Shown here: positions 1 to 10,303 of the stretch, one piece after another
Numbering within the stretch: the stretch's first letter is position 1
How the letters are laid out: each line of letters starts with the position of its first letter
Position numbers and translations under genes: made by a program
Notes under the pieces: model-generated
The model's input: only the letters and a program-made list of their open reading frames with translations
Told to the model about the DNA's origin: nothing
Databases searched by the model: none
Source: Bog-473 sp036489775
GTDB taxonomy: Bacteria; Actinomycetota; Acidimicrobiia; Acidimicrobiales; RAAP-2
Length of the DNA: 64,000 nucleotides
Assembly: GCA_036489775.1 (NCBI GenBank)
Contig: DASXFC010000031.1
Span: forward strand, 1 to 64,000
Direction: 5' to 3'

Positions 1-262
1 CAGCACCCAGAACGCTTCGTTCGCCAGATTCCAACTCCCCCAGCTCTTCCGGTGGCGGCGTGGATCAATAAACCCGCAGAGGAGGTCCCGACTCACTAAA
101 TCGATGAAGAAACCGTCTCAAAAAGGTTGACACGCACCGCCGAGCTGGCGTGCGACCGCTACCCGGAGTGTCGGGCTGCCGTATCGATGGTGACCGGCCA
201 TCAGCAGCCCGACTCTCGGGTGGGACGCCCCGGCCAGGAACCGAACCCGGTGCAACCCGCTC

Positions 263-389
263 AGTCAGAACGAGGCAGTCGTCCAGACCCAGGGCATCAC
301 AAGTACCAGACCCAGGGCATCACAAGTAACGGTCGACCGAAGTCAAGATGTCTCCAGTAATATTGGGGGTAGTCAGAACGAGGCAGTCG
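263..389. repeat. 19-bp direct repeat pair
   Basis: AGTCAGAACGAGGCAGTCG occurs at 263-281 and again at 371-389. The 23-bp tandem duplication lies between the copies. This could be the footprint of a local duplication or of an excised element. Confidence 0.8.
283..328. repeat. perfect 23-bp tandem duplication
   Basis: Two exact, directly adjacent 23-bp copies (283-305 and 306-328), each beginning CCAGACCCAGGGC. No function is known. Confidence 0.9.
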
Positions 390-392
390 GCA

Positions 393-417
393 AGAAGGGG
401 CCATTCGGGCCCCTTCT
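393..417 (-). terminator. hairpin downstream of GH5 gene
   Basis: A perfect 10-bp stem (AGAAGGGGCC / GGCCCCTTCT) encloses a 5-base loop. It lies about 100 bases beyond the stop of the minus-strand GH5 gene, where a terminator would sit. There is no clear T-tract, so the terminator role is inferred from position and stem strength. Confidence 0.45.
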
Positions 418-513
418 GCGCGCGACGATGATGTCGACCCATCCGCATCGTGGGTATCCCACTTCGCCTGGGTCGGGAGTTCGGCGACCCGGGCCGAACC
501 CGACCCGATCTGC

Positions 514-1872
514 CTATGAGCAGCGGACGACGACGGTGGTGGCCTGGCCGGCCGGTGTGGTGGCCGAGACGTAGTCGTAAGCGAGCACCTGCGCCGAGCC
601 GGTGCCGCGGGTGAAGGTGGTGACCGGCGTGCAGGAGGCGGGGAACGAGATGAGGGTCTGGCCGCCGCTCGAGACCCACGACAACGTGGCCTGCGTGGTC
701 CCGGTCGAGATGTTCAGAGGCCGACCGGCGATGGCGTCGGGCGCAATGCGGGTCAAGGCGGCACCGATGGCGGTGTTGGGACCAACTAACGACGAGTCGT
801 ACGACCAATAGGCCGAACCCATCATGAAGGCGTCCTGCTCCGTCAGGTCATCGTTCACGTATTGGGTCGAGTGGAACGAGGCGGCCGGGTTGATGGCGCC
901 CCACTCACCCAGCCACAACGCCGCATCCATCCGCTCGGCCACCAACGTGTCGATGGTGAGGTCCGGGATGAACTGACCAGGTCCAGCCAGGTCGATCACG
1001 CCCGCCGTGGAATCGGCGTTGAGCGACACCACGCCGTACTGGTGCGGCTCGTAGACCAACCGGGGTAATCCGATGGGGCCGAGAAACTGGGAGCTGCCGT
1101 TGACTTCGCCGTTGAGAACATTCGGTTCTACGAAGAGCAGCCCGCCCGGGTCGACGGCCCGCAGCGCCGTGCCGACCTTGCGGTAGAAGGGAGCCAGATA
1201 GTCCTGTTCGAAGAGTTCGTTGGGAATCAGGCCTTGGCCCGGTTCGTTCAAGATGTCGTAGCCGAGCAGGAAGTAGGGGTGGTCGAGAGCGCGGGCCACC
1301 AGGACCCAAGCCTCCGTGAACTGCTCTTGGAGCGCCGCACTGTGCCAGAAGGCGTTCTGGGCGATCAGCGCGTCCGCCTCGACCTGGACGATGTTGCTCG
1401 GTCGGGTGGCCGGGCAGTCGGGCACGGCCCATGCCGGCATCCCGTTGCCGCCGAAGCACGGTGACCATTCGTACTGGTGCATGTCGATGACCACGCGCAG
1501 ACCGGCGGCCCCAGCCCAATCCACGATCTGCACGGCCCGGTCGATGGCGGCCTGGTCGAAAACGCCGGGCTCCGGCTCGATGTTGGCCCAGGCGATGGGG
1601 AGTCGCACCACGGTCACTCCATCGGCCCGCATGGTTCGGAAGTCGGCTGCGCTGTAGGGCAACGCAGCACTCGTCGGAGCATCTTCAGCCCCGGTGACAT
1701 CAACACCGCGCAGGAAGAGGTCGCGCCCTTGCGCATCGGTGATCCACAGGCCGTTGGTGCCGTAGCGCGGGGCGGGCGACGATGTCGCCGCTCCGGCCTT
1801 CGGCACGGAGGTGACCACGCCAACCAGCAGACACACGGCCGCCAGTACCCCCCGCCATCCCCTCCACGCCAT
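514..1872 (-). CDS. secreted glycoside hydrolase family 5 protein
   Basis: Predicted extracellular retaining glycosidase of the GH5 (cellulase-like TIM barrel) superfamily, 452 aa. The N-terminus is a signal peptide (positive MAWRGWRG, a hydrophobic run, then an AGA cleavage region). Two family landmarks are visible: the acid/base Glu in YDILNEPG and the nucleophile Glu in LWLGEWG. The segment VIDMHQYEWSPC after strand 4 resembles endoglycoceramidase-like GH5 members, so a glycolipid or glycoside substrate is possible, but specificity cannot be read. The C-terminal ~90 residues look like a beta-sandwich. The start is set at the ATG opening the signal peptide; the frame runs 48 codons further upstream into ettA, which is not credible. 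It follows ettA on the same strand with about 35 bases between them. Confidence 0.85.
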   Translation of the reverse strand: MAWRGWRGVLAAVCLLVGVVTSVPKAGAATSSPAPRYGTNGLWITDAQGRDLFLRGVDVTGAEDAPTSAALPYSAADFRTMRADGVTVVRLPIAWANIEPEPGVFDQAAIDRAVQIVDWAGAAGLRVVIDMHQYEWSPCFGGNGMPAWAVPDCPATRPSNIVQVEADALIAQNAFWHSAALQEQFTEAWVLVARALDHPYFLLGYDILNEPGQGLIPNELFEQDYLAPFYRKVGTALRAVDPGGLLFVEPNVLNGEVNGSSQFLGPIGLPRLVYEPHQYGVVSLNADSTAGVIDLAGPGQFIPDLTIDTLVAERMDAALWLGEWGAINPAASFHSTQYVNDDLTEQDAFMMGSAYWSYDSSLVGPNTAIGAALTRIAPDAIAGRPLNISTGTTQATLSWVSSGGQTLISFPASCTPVTTFTRGTGSAQVLAYDYVSATTPAGQATTVVVRCS

Positions 1873-1907
1873 CGCAGAGGCACTGTACAACTCAGCTTGC
1901 GCCGAGG

Positions 1908-3587
<1,680 letters not shown>

Positions 3588-3621
3588 GGCTCCAGTGTGG
3601 CCCATCGAGACCGCCTGCCCG

Positions 3622-3627
3622 TACGCT
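3622..3627 (+). promoter_or_regulatory. leaderless -10 box (TACGCT) for VOC gene
   Basis: The TANNNT hexamer lies 6 bases before GTG 3634, the spacing of leaderless actinobacterial promoters. It supports this GTG over the ATG at 3646. Confidence 0.5.
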
Positions 3628-3633
3628 CTCGGC

Positions 3634-4109
3634 GTGATATCCGGCATGGCGCACACGGCGGTGTGCGTCCATGACGTCGAGGCGGCCACCGTCTGGTACG
3701 CCGACGTCCTGGGGTTCACCGTGCTGTCCCCGCCCTACCGGATGGAGGGCCCAAGCATCGAGCAGGACATGGGCGAGCTGGTGCCCTCACCTGTGGTGGT
3801 GAGTGCTTCCATTGTCGGCTTCGGCCGGGAAGATCGAGTGATCGAGCTGATCGAGCACCCCGAAGCCGGGATCACGGGCACCGCCGACCCAGTCGTCACC
3901 CGCCATGGCATCACGCACATCGGCTTGGTCTGCGACGACCTCTCCGCCACCCGGGCCCAGCTCGAGGACAGAGGTGTCACCTTCCTCACCGCGGGGACGG
4001 CCGACGTCGCCCGGCTTCGAACCACCTGGTTCAGTGACCCCTGGGCACCGTGTTCATCTTGATCGAGAAGAGCGACACCAGCCGCCCCTATTGGGGTCAG
4101 TTCAGCTGA
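3634..4109 (+). pseudogene. VOC-superfamily (glyoxalase-fold) protein, frameshifted near C-terminus
   Basis: Small VOC-fold protein, about 158 aa when repaired. The betaalphabetabetabeta start is visible (GMAHTAVCVHDVEAATVWYA), as is the second half (GITHIGLVCDDLSATRAQLE). The raw frame ends early at 4062 as WFSDPWAPCSS. Shifting frame inside the C-run at 4038-4041 restores the usual VOC ending: DPLGTVFILIEKSDTSRPYW, then a stop at 4107. A single missing C explains the break, so this may be an assembly error and not a dead gene. It is followed after 57 bases by a MarR-VOC fusion gene, suggesting a shared small-molecule ligand. Reaction and ligand are unknown. An alternative start is ATG 3646. 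Confidence 0.75.
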
Positions 4110-4121
4110 TGGGAGTAATTC

Positions 4122-4136
4122 GTCAATTATCTTGAC
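4122..4136 (+). promoter_or_regulatory. inverted repeat GTCAA-N5-TTGAC, candidate MarR operator
   Basis: A perfect 5+5 inverted repeat lies about 30 bases upstream of the MarR-VOC fusion gene. Its right arm is part of a -35-like TTGACT; TACATA at 4153-4158 could serve as a -10, though the spacing is short. Autoregulation by the fusion protein is inferred from position. Confidence 0.45.
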
Positions 4137-4166
4137 TCTCAATGTCCTTGACTACATAGTGGAGGC

Positions 4167-5012
4167 ATGAGCGCCGAATCCGACGACACACCCATCCCAT
4201 CGCTGATGAGGGGCGCCCGGGGGGCCTACGCCCGATCCACCCGGGCCCACCTCGAGGCGGCCGGCATCGATGACCTGCCCCGCAACGGCGGATTCATCCT
4301 CACCCAGATCGCCTACTCAGGGAACCCGGAGCTGTCGATGAATCTGGGCGTGTCCAAGCAGGCCGTCAGCCAGGCAGTCGATCTGCTGGTCACCCGGGGG
4401 TACCTGCGCAGGAACGCCGATCCCCAGGACCGGCGGCGCAACGCGCTGGAGCTGACCGAGCAGGGCCAACTGGTGGTTGAAAAAGTGCAAGACGGCTGCG
4501 ACGAGGTGGATGCCCTGCTGGCCCAGGAGGTCACCGCCGAGCAGATCACAGCCCTGCGTAAGGGCCTCCATGCCCTGGGCGAGATCAAAAGCGCCAGCAT
4601 CAAAGCCGGAAGGGGCGAGCGGCGGGATCGACGCTCCCGTCAGGACCGGCAGCTTCGCTCGTTCGAGCCCATCTTCTTCGTGAAGGATGTCGCCGCCGCC
4701 ATGAACCACTACGGCACCCTGGGCTTCCGGACCGAGTCTTACGACCCGGGTTACGGGTTCGCCCATCGTGACGGGATCGGCCTGCAGCTCAGCGGTCATC
4801 CTGAGCACGACCGTGGTCGAGACGGTTCGAGGGCCTATCTCTTCGTGCGTGACGCCGACGCGCTTTACGCCGAGTGGAGCGGTCCTGGGATCTTGGGCCA
4901 AACCGAACCACCGGGGCCGATGCCGTGGAAGATGCATGAGGGCATCCATACCGATCCCGACGGCAATGTCATCCGCTTCGGCCACCCGCTGCCGGAGCCG
5001 GCGGCCTCGTAG
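4167..5012 (+). CDS. MarR-family regulator fused to a VOC domain
   Basis: 281-aa fusion. Residues ~1-150 are a MarR winged-helix module: the recognition helix region is MNLGVSKQAVSQAVDLLVTR and the wing is DPQDRRRNALELTEQG. Residues ~165-275 form a VOC/bleomycin-resistance-like domain (FEPIFFVKDVAAAMNHYGTL through HTDPDGNVIRFGHP). A basic linker (KAGRGERRDRRSRQDR) joins them. The layout suggests a one-component sensor in which the VOC domain binds a small molecule and controls DNA binding. A detoxifying or sequestering role is the alternative. GGAGG lies just upstream of the ATG. It sits between a stand-alone VOC gene and a flavin monooxygenase, which may be the regulated neighbours. Confidence 0.85.
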   Translation: MSAESDDTPIPSLMRGARGAYARSTRAHLEAAGIDDLPRNGGFILTQIAYSGNPELSMNLGVSKQAVSQAVDLLVTRGYLRRNADPQDRRRNALELTEQGQLVVEKVQDGCDEVDALLAQEVTAEQITALRKGLHALGEIKSASIKAGRGERRDRRSRQDRQLRSFEPIFFVKDVAAAMNHYGTLGFRTESYDPGYGFAHRDGIGLQLSGHPEHDRGRDGSRAYLFVRDADALYAEWSGPGILGQTEPPGPMPWKMHEGIHTDPDGNVIRFGHPLPEPAAS

Positions 5013-5035
5013 AGTTCGAGTCCGGGGGTGAGGGC

Positions 5036-6844
5036 ATGACCGACACGCAGCAGGAAACCGGGCGCACGGACGACCTTGATGCGCAGGCGCTCCGGGAGAA
5101 GTACCGCCTCGAACGCGACAAGCGAGTGCGCCAGGACGGCAACGAGCAGTACATCGAGATGACCGGGCCGTTCGCCCATTACCTCGAGGATCCCTACGTG
5201 GTGGCGACCGAACGGCCTCCCCGTTCAGACCACGTCACCGTCGCCATCATCGGGGGCGGTTTTGCCGGGCTGGTAGCCGGGGCCCGGTTGCGTCAAGCCG
5301 GCGTGGACGACTTCGCCATCATCGAAAAGGGTGGCGACTTCGGCGGCACCTGGTACTGGAACCGCTACCCGGGCGCCCAGTGCGATGTCGAGTCGTACGT
5401 CTACCTCCCGCTGCTCGAGGAGACGAACTATGTCCCGACCGAGAAGTACGTGCGGGCACCGGAGATCCTCGAGCACTGCCGCCGCATCGCCGAGATGTTC
5501 GATCTCTACCCCCGGTCGATGCTGTCGACCGAAGTGACCGCGGTCACCTGGGAGGCCGCAGGGCGCCGCTGGGTCATCGAGACCAACCGCGGCGACCGCC
5601 TGACCGCGCAGTTCGTCGTCATGGGCAACGGTCCGCTCCACCGGCCGAAGCTGCCCGGCCTCTCCGGCATCGAGACGTTCACCGGACATACATTCCACAC
5701 CAGCCGGTGGGACTACGAGTACACGGGCGGCGACTCCAACGGGCACCTCGACCGGCTGGCCGACAAGCGGGTCGGCATCATCGGCACCGGCGCCACCGCA
5801 GTACAGGCCGTCCCCTACCTGGCTGCGGCAGCCGAGTCACTCTTCGTCTTCCAGCGCACTCCGTCGTCGATCGACGTGCGGGCCAATCGGCCGACCGATC
5901 CCGAATGGGCCCAAACGCTCGAACCGGGTTGGCAGCGCAAACGGATGGAGAACTTCACCATCCTCACCTCCGGGGGTCTGGCCGCCGAGGACCTCGTCAT
6001 GGACGGGTGGACCGACATCATCGGCAAGCTCCTGGCCCGGCTCCGCGACGCCGGTGGAGCCAACGGTCCCGGTGACATCGCCCAGGCGCTGGAACTGGCC
6101 GACTTCGACAAGATGGAGCAGATCCGGGGCCGGGTCGACGAGCTGGTGTCCGACTCGGCCACCGCCGAATCCCTCAAGCCCTGGTACCGCCAGTTCTGCA
6201 AGCGTCCCTGCTTCCACGATGATTACCTGCAGGCGTTCAATCGGCCCAACGTGCAGCTGGTCGACACCGAAGGGCGCGGCGTGGAGCGGATCACCCCGAC
6301 CGCGGTCGTCGTCGCGGGCGTGGAGTACGAGCTGGACTGCCTCATCTTCGCCACCGGCTTCGAGGTCGGGACCGCGCATACCCGGCGGGCTGGCTATGAC
6401 GTCACGGGCTCGCGGGGAGCGACGCTGTCCGCCTATTGGGCTGACGGCATGAAGTCGCTGCACGGCATGCATGTGCACGGGTTCCCGAACATGTTCGTCT
6501 TGGGTCACACCCAAGGCGGTTTCACCGTCAACTACCCGCATCTGCTCGATGAAGCCTGTGCGCACATGGCCCATATCGTGAGCCAGGCCGTGGCGGACGA
6601 CGTCGCCGAAGTGGAGGTGCAGGCCGATGCGGAGGCCGAGTGGCTCACCACCCTGGCTCAGGCTTCCCGCAACATCGTGGCCTTCCAAGAGCAGTGCACG
6701 CCGGGCTACTACAACAACGAAGGTCAGCCCACCTCGCAAGGTTTTATCGGCAGCTCCTACGGCCTGGGGCCGATCGCCTTCTTCCAACTCCTCGACGAGT
6801 GGAGGGCAGCGGGGACCTTCGCCGGGCTCGACCTCCGGCACTGA
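5036..6844 (+). CDS. flavin-containing (Baeyer-Villiger type) monooxygenase
   Basis: 602-aa class B flavoprotein monooxygenase, probably FAD- and NADPH-dependent, inserting oxygen next to a ketone carbonyl or oxidising a soft nucleophile. The first Rossmann motif is GGGFAG at residues 73-78. The CHMO/PAMO-type stretch GGTWYWNRYPGAQCDVES follows, then the second nucleotide site GTGATA. The family fingerprint is present at 215-226 as FTGHTFHTSRWD, with Asp where many members have Pro. The ~60-residue N-terminal extension before the FAD site fits the longer PAMO-like proteins. It starts 23 bases after the MarR-VOC regulator on the same strand with a purine-rich GGGGGTGAGGGC upstream, so the two may be co-transcribed. 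The substrate is unknown. Confidence 0.87.
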   Translation: MTDTQQETGRTDDLDAQALREKYRLERDKRVRQDGNEQYIEMTGPFAHYLEDPYVVATERPPRSDHVTVAIIGGGFAGLVAGARLRQAGVDDFAIIEKGGDFGGTWYWNRYPGAQCDVESYVYLPLLEETNYVPTEKYVRAPEILEHCRRIAEMFDLYPRSMLSTEVTAVTWEAAGRRWVIETNRGDRLTAQFVVMGNGPLHRPKLPGLSGIETFTGHTFHTSRWDYEYTGGDSNGHLDRLADKRVGIIGTGATAVQAVPYLAAAAESLFVFQRTPSSIDVRANRPTDPEWAQTLEPGWQRKRMENFTILTSGGLAAEDLVMDGWTDIIGKLLARLRDAGGANGPGDIAQALELADFDKMEQIRGRVDELVSDSATAESLKPWYRQFCKRPCFHDDYLQAFNRPNVQLVDTEGRGVERITPTAVVVAGVEYELDCLIFATGFEVGTAHTRRAGYDVTGSRGATLSAYWADGMKSLHGMHVHGFPNMFVLGHTQGGFTVNYPHLLDEACAHMAHIVSQAVADDVAEVEVQADAEAEWLTTLAQASRNIVAFQEQCTPGYYNNEGQPTSQGFIGSSYGLGPIAFFQLLDEWRAAGTFAGLDLRH

Positions 6845-6868
6845 GCCGATCGGGGCCCAGACCCACCG

Positions 6869-8053
6869 TCACGGGGCGGGGAAAGTGCCCGCCTGGGCCA
6901 GGTAGGGCCCCAGGGCGGACCAGCCGATCCGTGCCGCCTCGATCGGTCGATCCAAACCGGCCAGTCCACCGAAATGCATCGGGCTGTAGAGCAGCCAGTC
7001 GCTGCCGTTGTTGGCGGTGAAGTAGGTCTCCTCGCCGGGTCCACTTCCTTGGCTGTTGCTGCCGAGCAGGGGTTTGGGGCTGACGTCGTGGCACGGACCG
7101 AGTACGCCGGCGCAGCGCGCCACCCCAATGGCGTAGTCCGAGCTGAAGAAGCCGGTCCCGCCTGAATAGAAGAGCCAGACCGAACCGTCCGGTGCCAGTG
7201 CCATCTGGGGCGCCTCGACCAGACCGTCCTGCCAGGCTTCATCGGGCTGGAAGATCGCCACCGGGGACCCGTCGAGGCTGAGCCCGTCGTTGCTGAGGGG
7301 GGCGATCCAAATGGTGGGCGCCCCCGTGCCCGGCAAGCTGTTGTTGTCCGACTTCCAGACCAGGTAGTCGGGGTGTGCAGGCCCGTCGGGTCCCTGGGGA
7401 TCGACGAAGAGCTGTGGATCGATGTCCCCGCCCTGGTTGAACTGGCAGACCAGGGGCTGTGGAGCGAACAGGAACGGCCCCGTGGGCGAGGTGGAGGCCC
7501 CGACGGCCAGACAATGGTGCGGTGCCTCGCGCAGCGTCGGTGCCACGTAGATGACGTAACGGCCGCCGAGCCGGTACACGGCCGGCGTCCACGATTCTCC
7601 GGGTACCTCGCCGTCTGAGGGGTTGGACCAAGTCGGCGTGGTCCCGGTCGGGTCAGCCCAGGTCGGCAAGGCAGGAACGGCGTTGGCGGCTTCGCTCCAC
7701 TGCCCCGCCTGGCCCTCGAGCACGGGCACGTTCTGCGTGGTGTCGCCCAACCCAGTCGACACGAAGAGGTCGTAGGAGTGACCGGTGTCGAGCAGGAAGG
7801 GGTCGGCCAGATCGAAGGGGGCCTGAGCCAGCACAATGCCGGGCGAATCGGCATCCAGGACGGGGGGCGGTTGCTGATTCAGCGGTGCGGACGCCGGCGA
7901 AGCGGCCAGGGAAAGCAGAGCGACCCATCCGATCAGCGCCGTCAGCGTGCTCGCCGTCCGGAGGCCGAACCGGGCGCGCCGGCTCACCACGGGGCATCGG
8001 ATGCCCGTGGCCCAAGCTCTCAGCTGCTTCACATGCTCCGTCAGCTGCTTCAC
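6869..8053 (-). CDS. secreted GH43-like glycoside hydrolase
   Basis: 394-aa secreted protein of the GH43 five-bladed beta-propeller type (arabinanase/xylosidase superfamily). A hydrophobic signal (TLTALIGWVALLSLAASPASA) follows a ~30-residue basic leader. The catalytic triad candidates appear in the usual order: Asp in LADPFLLD, Asp in IDPQLFVD and Glu in VEAPQMAL. Blade motifs include SWTPAVYRLGGRYVIYVAP. The substrate is probably a plant or microbial arabinan/xylan-type glycan, which I cannot narrow. The start is ambiguous because a 21-bp tandem duplication contains two in-frame GTG codons (8053 and 8032). It ends 24 bases from the convergent monooxygenase gene. Confidence 0.78.
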   Translation of the reverse strand: MKQLTEHVKQLRAWATGIRCPVVSRRARFGLRTASTLTALIGWVALLSLAASPASAPLNQQPPPVLDADSPGIVLAQAPFDLADPFLLDTGHSYDLFVSTGLGDTTQNVPVLEGQAGQWSEAANAVPALPTWADPTGTTPTWSNPSDGEVPGESWTPAVYRLGGRYVIYVAPTLREAPHHCLAVGASTSPTGPFLFAPQPLVCQFNQGGDIDPQLFVDPQGPDGPAHPDYLVWKSDNNSLPGTGAPTIWIAPLSNDGLSLDGSPVAIFQPDEAWQDGLVEAPQMALAPDGSVWLFYSGGTGFFSSDYAIGVARCAGVLGPCHDVSPKPLLGSNSQGSGPGEETYFTANNGSDWLLYSPMHFGGLAGLDRPIEAARIGWSALGPYLAQAGTFPAP

Positions 8054-8061
8054 ATGCTCCG
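8020..8061. repeat. perfect 21-bp tandem duplication at GH43 start
   Basis: Two exact 21-bp copies (8020-8040, 8041-8061), each containing CAGCTGCTTCACATGCTCC. Each is seven codons long, so the duplication keeps frame and duplicates the candidate GTG start. Confidence 0.9.
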
Positions 8062-8177
8062 TTTACCGGCCGCCTCGCCGGTAGCCCTCCGAATGTTGGT
8101 CGCCAGTTCTGTAACGGCCGAGCGCCCCGCATCTTGCTCTAGACGCGTCACAATGGCCAAGGCACAAGGAGGAATAG

Positions 8178-8840
8178 GTGGCAATTCGGGCCGTCATGTT
8201 CGATTTCGGCGGGGTGATCTCGTCAAGCCCGTTCGATGCCTTCGCTCGGTTCGAGACCGCGTTGGGGCTGCCGGCCGATTTCATCCGCACGGTCAACGCC
8301 ACCAACCCCGACACCAATGCGTGGGCCCAGCTGGAGCGGAGTGAGGTCGACCTCGAGACCTTCGCCGTCCTGTGGTCGGCTGAGGCCAAGAGCCTGGGAC
8401 ACGACGTGGATGGACGGCAGGTACTCCTTCGGCTGGCCGGTGAGATCCGGCCCGAGATGGTGGCCGCCATCCGCGCCTGTCGCGGCCAGTTCAAGACCGC
8501 CTGCCTGACCAACAACTTCGCCTCATCCGATGCCCTGATCTCGGAGCGGACGGCCGAGGTCTACGCCCTGTTCGACGCCGTACTCGAGTCGCGGGTGCTG
8601 GGAGTCCGCAAACCCGACCCGCGCTTCTATGAACTGGCTTGCCAGGCGCTCGAGGTCCAGCCGGAGGAGTCGGTGTTCCTCGACGATCTCGGCGTGAACC
8701 TCAAACCGGCGCGGGCTCTGGGTATGCACACCATCAAGGTGACGGATCCGGCGATCGCCCTCTCCGAGCTCAGCGCCCTGCTCGGCATCGACCTGTCCGG
8801 GGCCGATGACAATTCAGTCCAGGCCAAGCCCACCCGTTAG
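8178..8840 (+). CDS. HAD-superfamily phosphatase-like hydrolase
   Basis: 220-aa cytosolic HAD hydrolase, subfamily IA, resembling the phosphatase domain attached to soluble epoxide hydrolases. All four HAD motifs are seen: I VMFDFGGV, II CLTNNF, III RKPDPRFYE and IV FLDDLGVN. Motif I has Gly in place of the second Asp, as is common in the FDFGGV subgroup, so activity should not be assumed. The GTG start is fixed by a strong AAGGAGG six bases upstream. The next gene begins 35 bases later on the same strand. The physiological substrate is unknown. Confidence 0.85.
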   Translation: MAIRAVMFDFGGVISSSPFDAFARFETALGLPADFIRTVNATNPDTNAWAQLERSEVDLETFAVLWSAEAKSLGHDVDGRQVLLRLAGEIRPEMVAAIRACRGQFKTACLTNNFASSDALISERTAEVYALFDAVLESRVLGVRKPDPRFYELACQALEVQPEESVFLDDLGVNLKPARALGMHTIKVTDPAIALSELSALLGIDLSGADDNSVQAKPTR

Positions 8841-8875
8841 CGTGCACGCCCACAGACACACTCGGGGGTGAGTAC

Positions 8876-10303
8876 ATGAAGTGGGGGGCGGGCCGTCTGG
8901 CAGCACTCGTCGGTGTGATGGTGACGCTGGTGGGGACGGTGTCGATCGGTATCGGACCCTCGGCTGCGTCTTCGTCAGGGATCACGCCCCCCGACCAAGC
9001 CAGCACCAGCAGCCGAGGCGTCAGTGCCACCGAGATCAACGTCGAGTTCCCGGTGGTCAACCTGGCCGCCCTCTCGCAGGAGTACGGCTTCGCCGGCGAC
9101 GTCGAGTACACCGAACAGGGCAAGGCCATCTCCCTGTTCGTCAACTACATCAATGACCAGGGTGGCATCAACGGCCGGAAGATCCATCCGCTCATCACCT
9201 TGTACAACCCCGCCAGCGAGGTCGACATGCAGGCGCTCTGCCGGCAGTGGACCCAGGGCAACCCGCCCGTCTTCGCCGTGCTCGACGGGGTCGGCACCTT
9301 CGAAGGTGACCCAGAGCTGTGCGTCACCCAATTGGGACACACCCCGTTCATCGGGCAGTGGTCCAACGTGTCCAACTTCACCACCGAGGGCTCGCCCTAC
9401 CTGTGGTGGACCGGAGCCGACGACACCGCCATCCTCCAGGCCCTCGTGACCTGGGGCAAGAGCGCCCACCTGCTCGGCGGGTCACGCAAAGTCGGGGTGA
9501 TCGCCGGGGACCGGGCCGAGGACCAGGTCGCGCTGACCCAGTACCTCCTGCCCGACCTCAAGAAGATCGGGGTGACCCCGGTGGTCCAGACCCTGGCGTC
9601 CAACCCGAGCGAGACGGCGTCGACCGACAGCGAAGCGCCACTGATCATCGAGAAATTCAAGGCGGACGGGGTGAATTCCGTCATCCCGATCCTCCCCTTC
9701 AACGCCTTCGTCCCGGTCCTGTCGGCCGAGAACAGCCAGCACTACTACCCCAAGCTCCTGTTATCGGACTACGAGTCGACCATCGAAGATGCGCTCGGCC
9801 TCATCCCAATCCCGTTCGAGAAGGAGCTGAACGGGCAGAAAGGCGTCACCACCGAAACCCTCGGCGGCATCGACGACGACCGCCCGCAGTCCCAAGGGGG
9901 CTACGACCCGGGCGTGCGGGCCTGCTGGAACATCTGGCACGCGGCCTACCCACAGACGCCCAAGGGCAACATGAACGACTTCATCGAGGAACAGGGGCCG
10001 GTGCAGGGCTGGTGCCAGGAGATCAACCTCTTCGCCACGGCGGCCAAGGCGGCCGGCAAGAACCTCAACCGCCGCACCTTCGTCGAGGCGATGTCGCGCA
10101 TCACGAACTACCCGGGCGGGTACTCCTCGGTCCTCGGCTTCGGCCCTGACAAGTTCTCCGGCCCCACCGAGTACCAGGTCGTGTCCTTGCACAACGACGT
10201 GCCGCCGAGCAGCATGTGCCGACTGCCGCTGGGTACCTTGCCCCCCCAAGGCCGGTGCTGGCACCGAGTCCAAGGATGGAAGCCGCTCCCCAAATCAGGA
10301 TGA
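8876..10303 (+). CDS. periplasmic ligand-binding protein (Leu/Ile/Val-binding family)
   Basis: 475-aa secreted solute-binding protein of the branched-chain amino acid / amide receptor type (Peripla_BP_6). The signal peptide is followed by an Ala/Ser-rich cleavage region near residue 35. The body has two Rossmann-like lobes: the first opens GISLFVNYINDQGGINGRKI-like after TEQGKA, and the second contains GVIAGDRAEDQVALTQYLLP. No lipobox is visible. No ABC permease or ATPase lies nearby, so it is an orphan binding protein, or a sensor or shared receptor. Its stop overlaps the ATG of the PhyH gene (ATGA), so the two are translationally coupled. The purine-rich GGGGGTGAG precedes the ATG. Confidence 0.85.
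   Translation: MKWGAGRLAALVGVMVTLVGTVSIGIGPSAASSSGITPPDQASTSSRGVSATEINVEFPVVNLAALSQEYGFAGDVEYTEQGKAISLFVNYINDQGGINGRKIHPLITLYNPASEVDMQALCRQWTQGNPPVFAVLDGVGTFEGDPELCVTQLGHTPFIGQWSNVSNFTTEGSPYLWWTGADDTAILQALVTWGKSAHLLGGSRKVGVIAGDRAEDQVALTQYLLPDLKKIGVTPVVQTLASNPSETASTDSEAPLIIEKFKADGVNSVIPILPFNAFVPVLSAENSQHYYPKLLLSDYESTIEDALGLIPIPFEKELNGQKGVTTETLGGIDDDRPQSQGGYDPGVRACWNIWHAAYPQTPKGNMNDFIEEQGPVQGWCQEINLFATAAKAAGKNLNRRTFVEAMSRITNYPGGYSSVLGFGPDKFSGPTEYQVVSLHNDVPPSSMCRLPLGTLPPQGRCWHRVQGWKPLPKSG

Larger units (their letters stand above)
1..513. other. gene-free stretch with short repeats
   Basis: I find no convincing coding region here. The open frames are short and have no recognisable family features. 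The stretch holds a perfect 23-bp tandem duplication, a 19-bp direct repeat and a GC-rich hairpin, listed separately. It lies downstream of the minus-strand GH5 gene. A remnant of a mobile element is possible, but no transposase similarity can be read. Confidence 0.5.

Noticed and set aside
4030..4062. Programmed ribosomal frameshifting in the VOC gene
   Set aside because: There is no slippery heptamer with a downstream structure, and two other genes show the same C-run loss, which fits sequencing error better.
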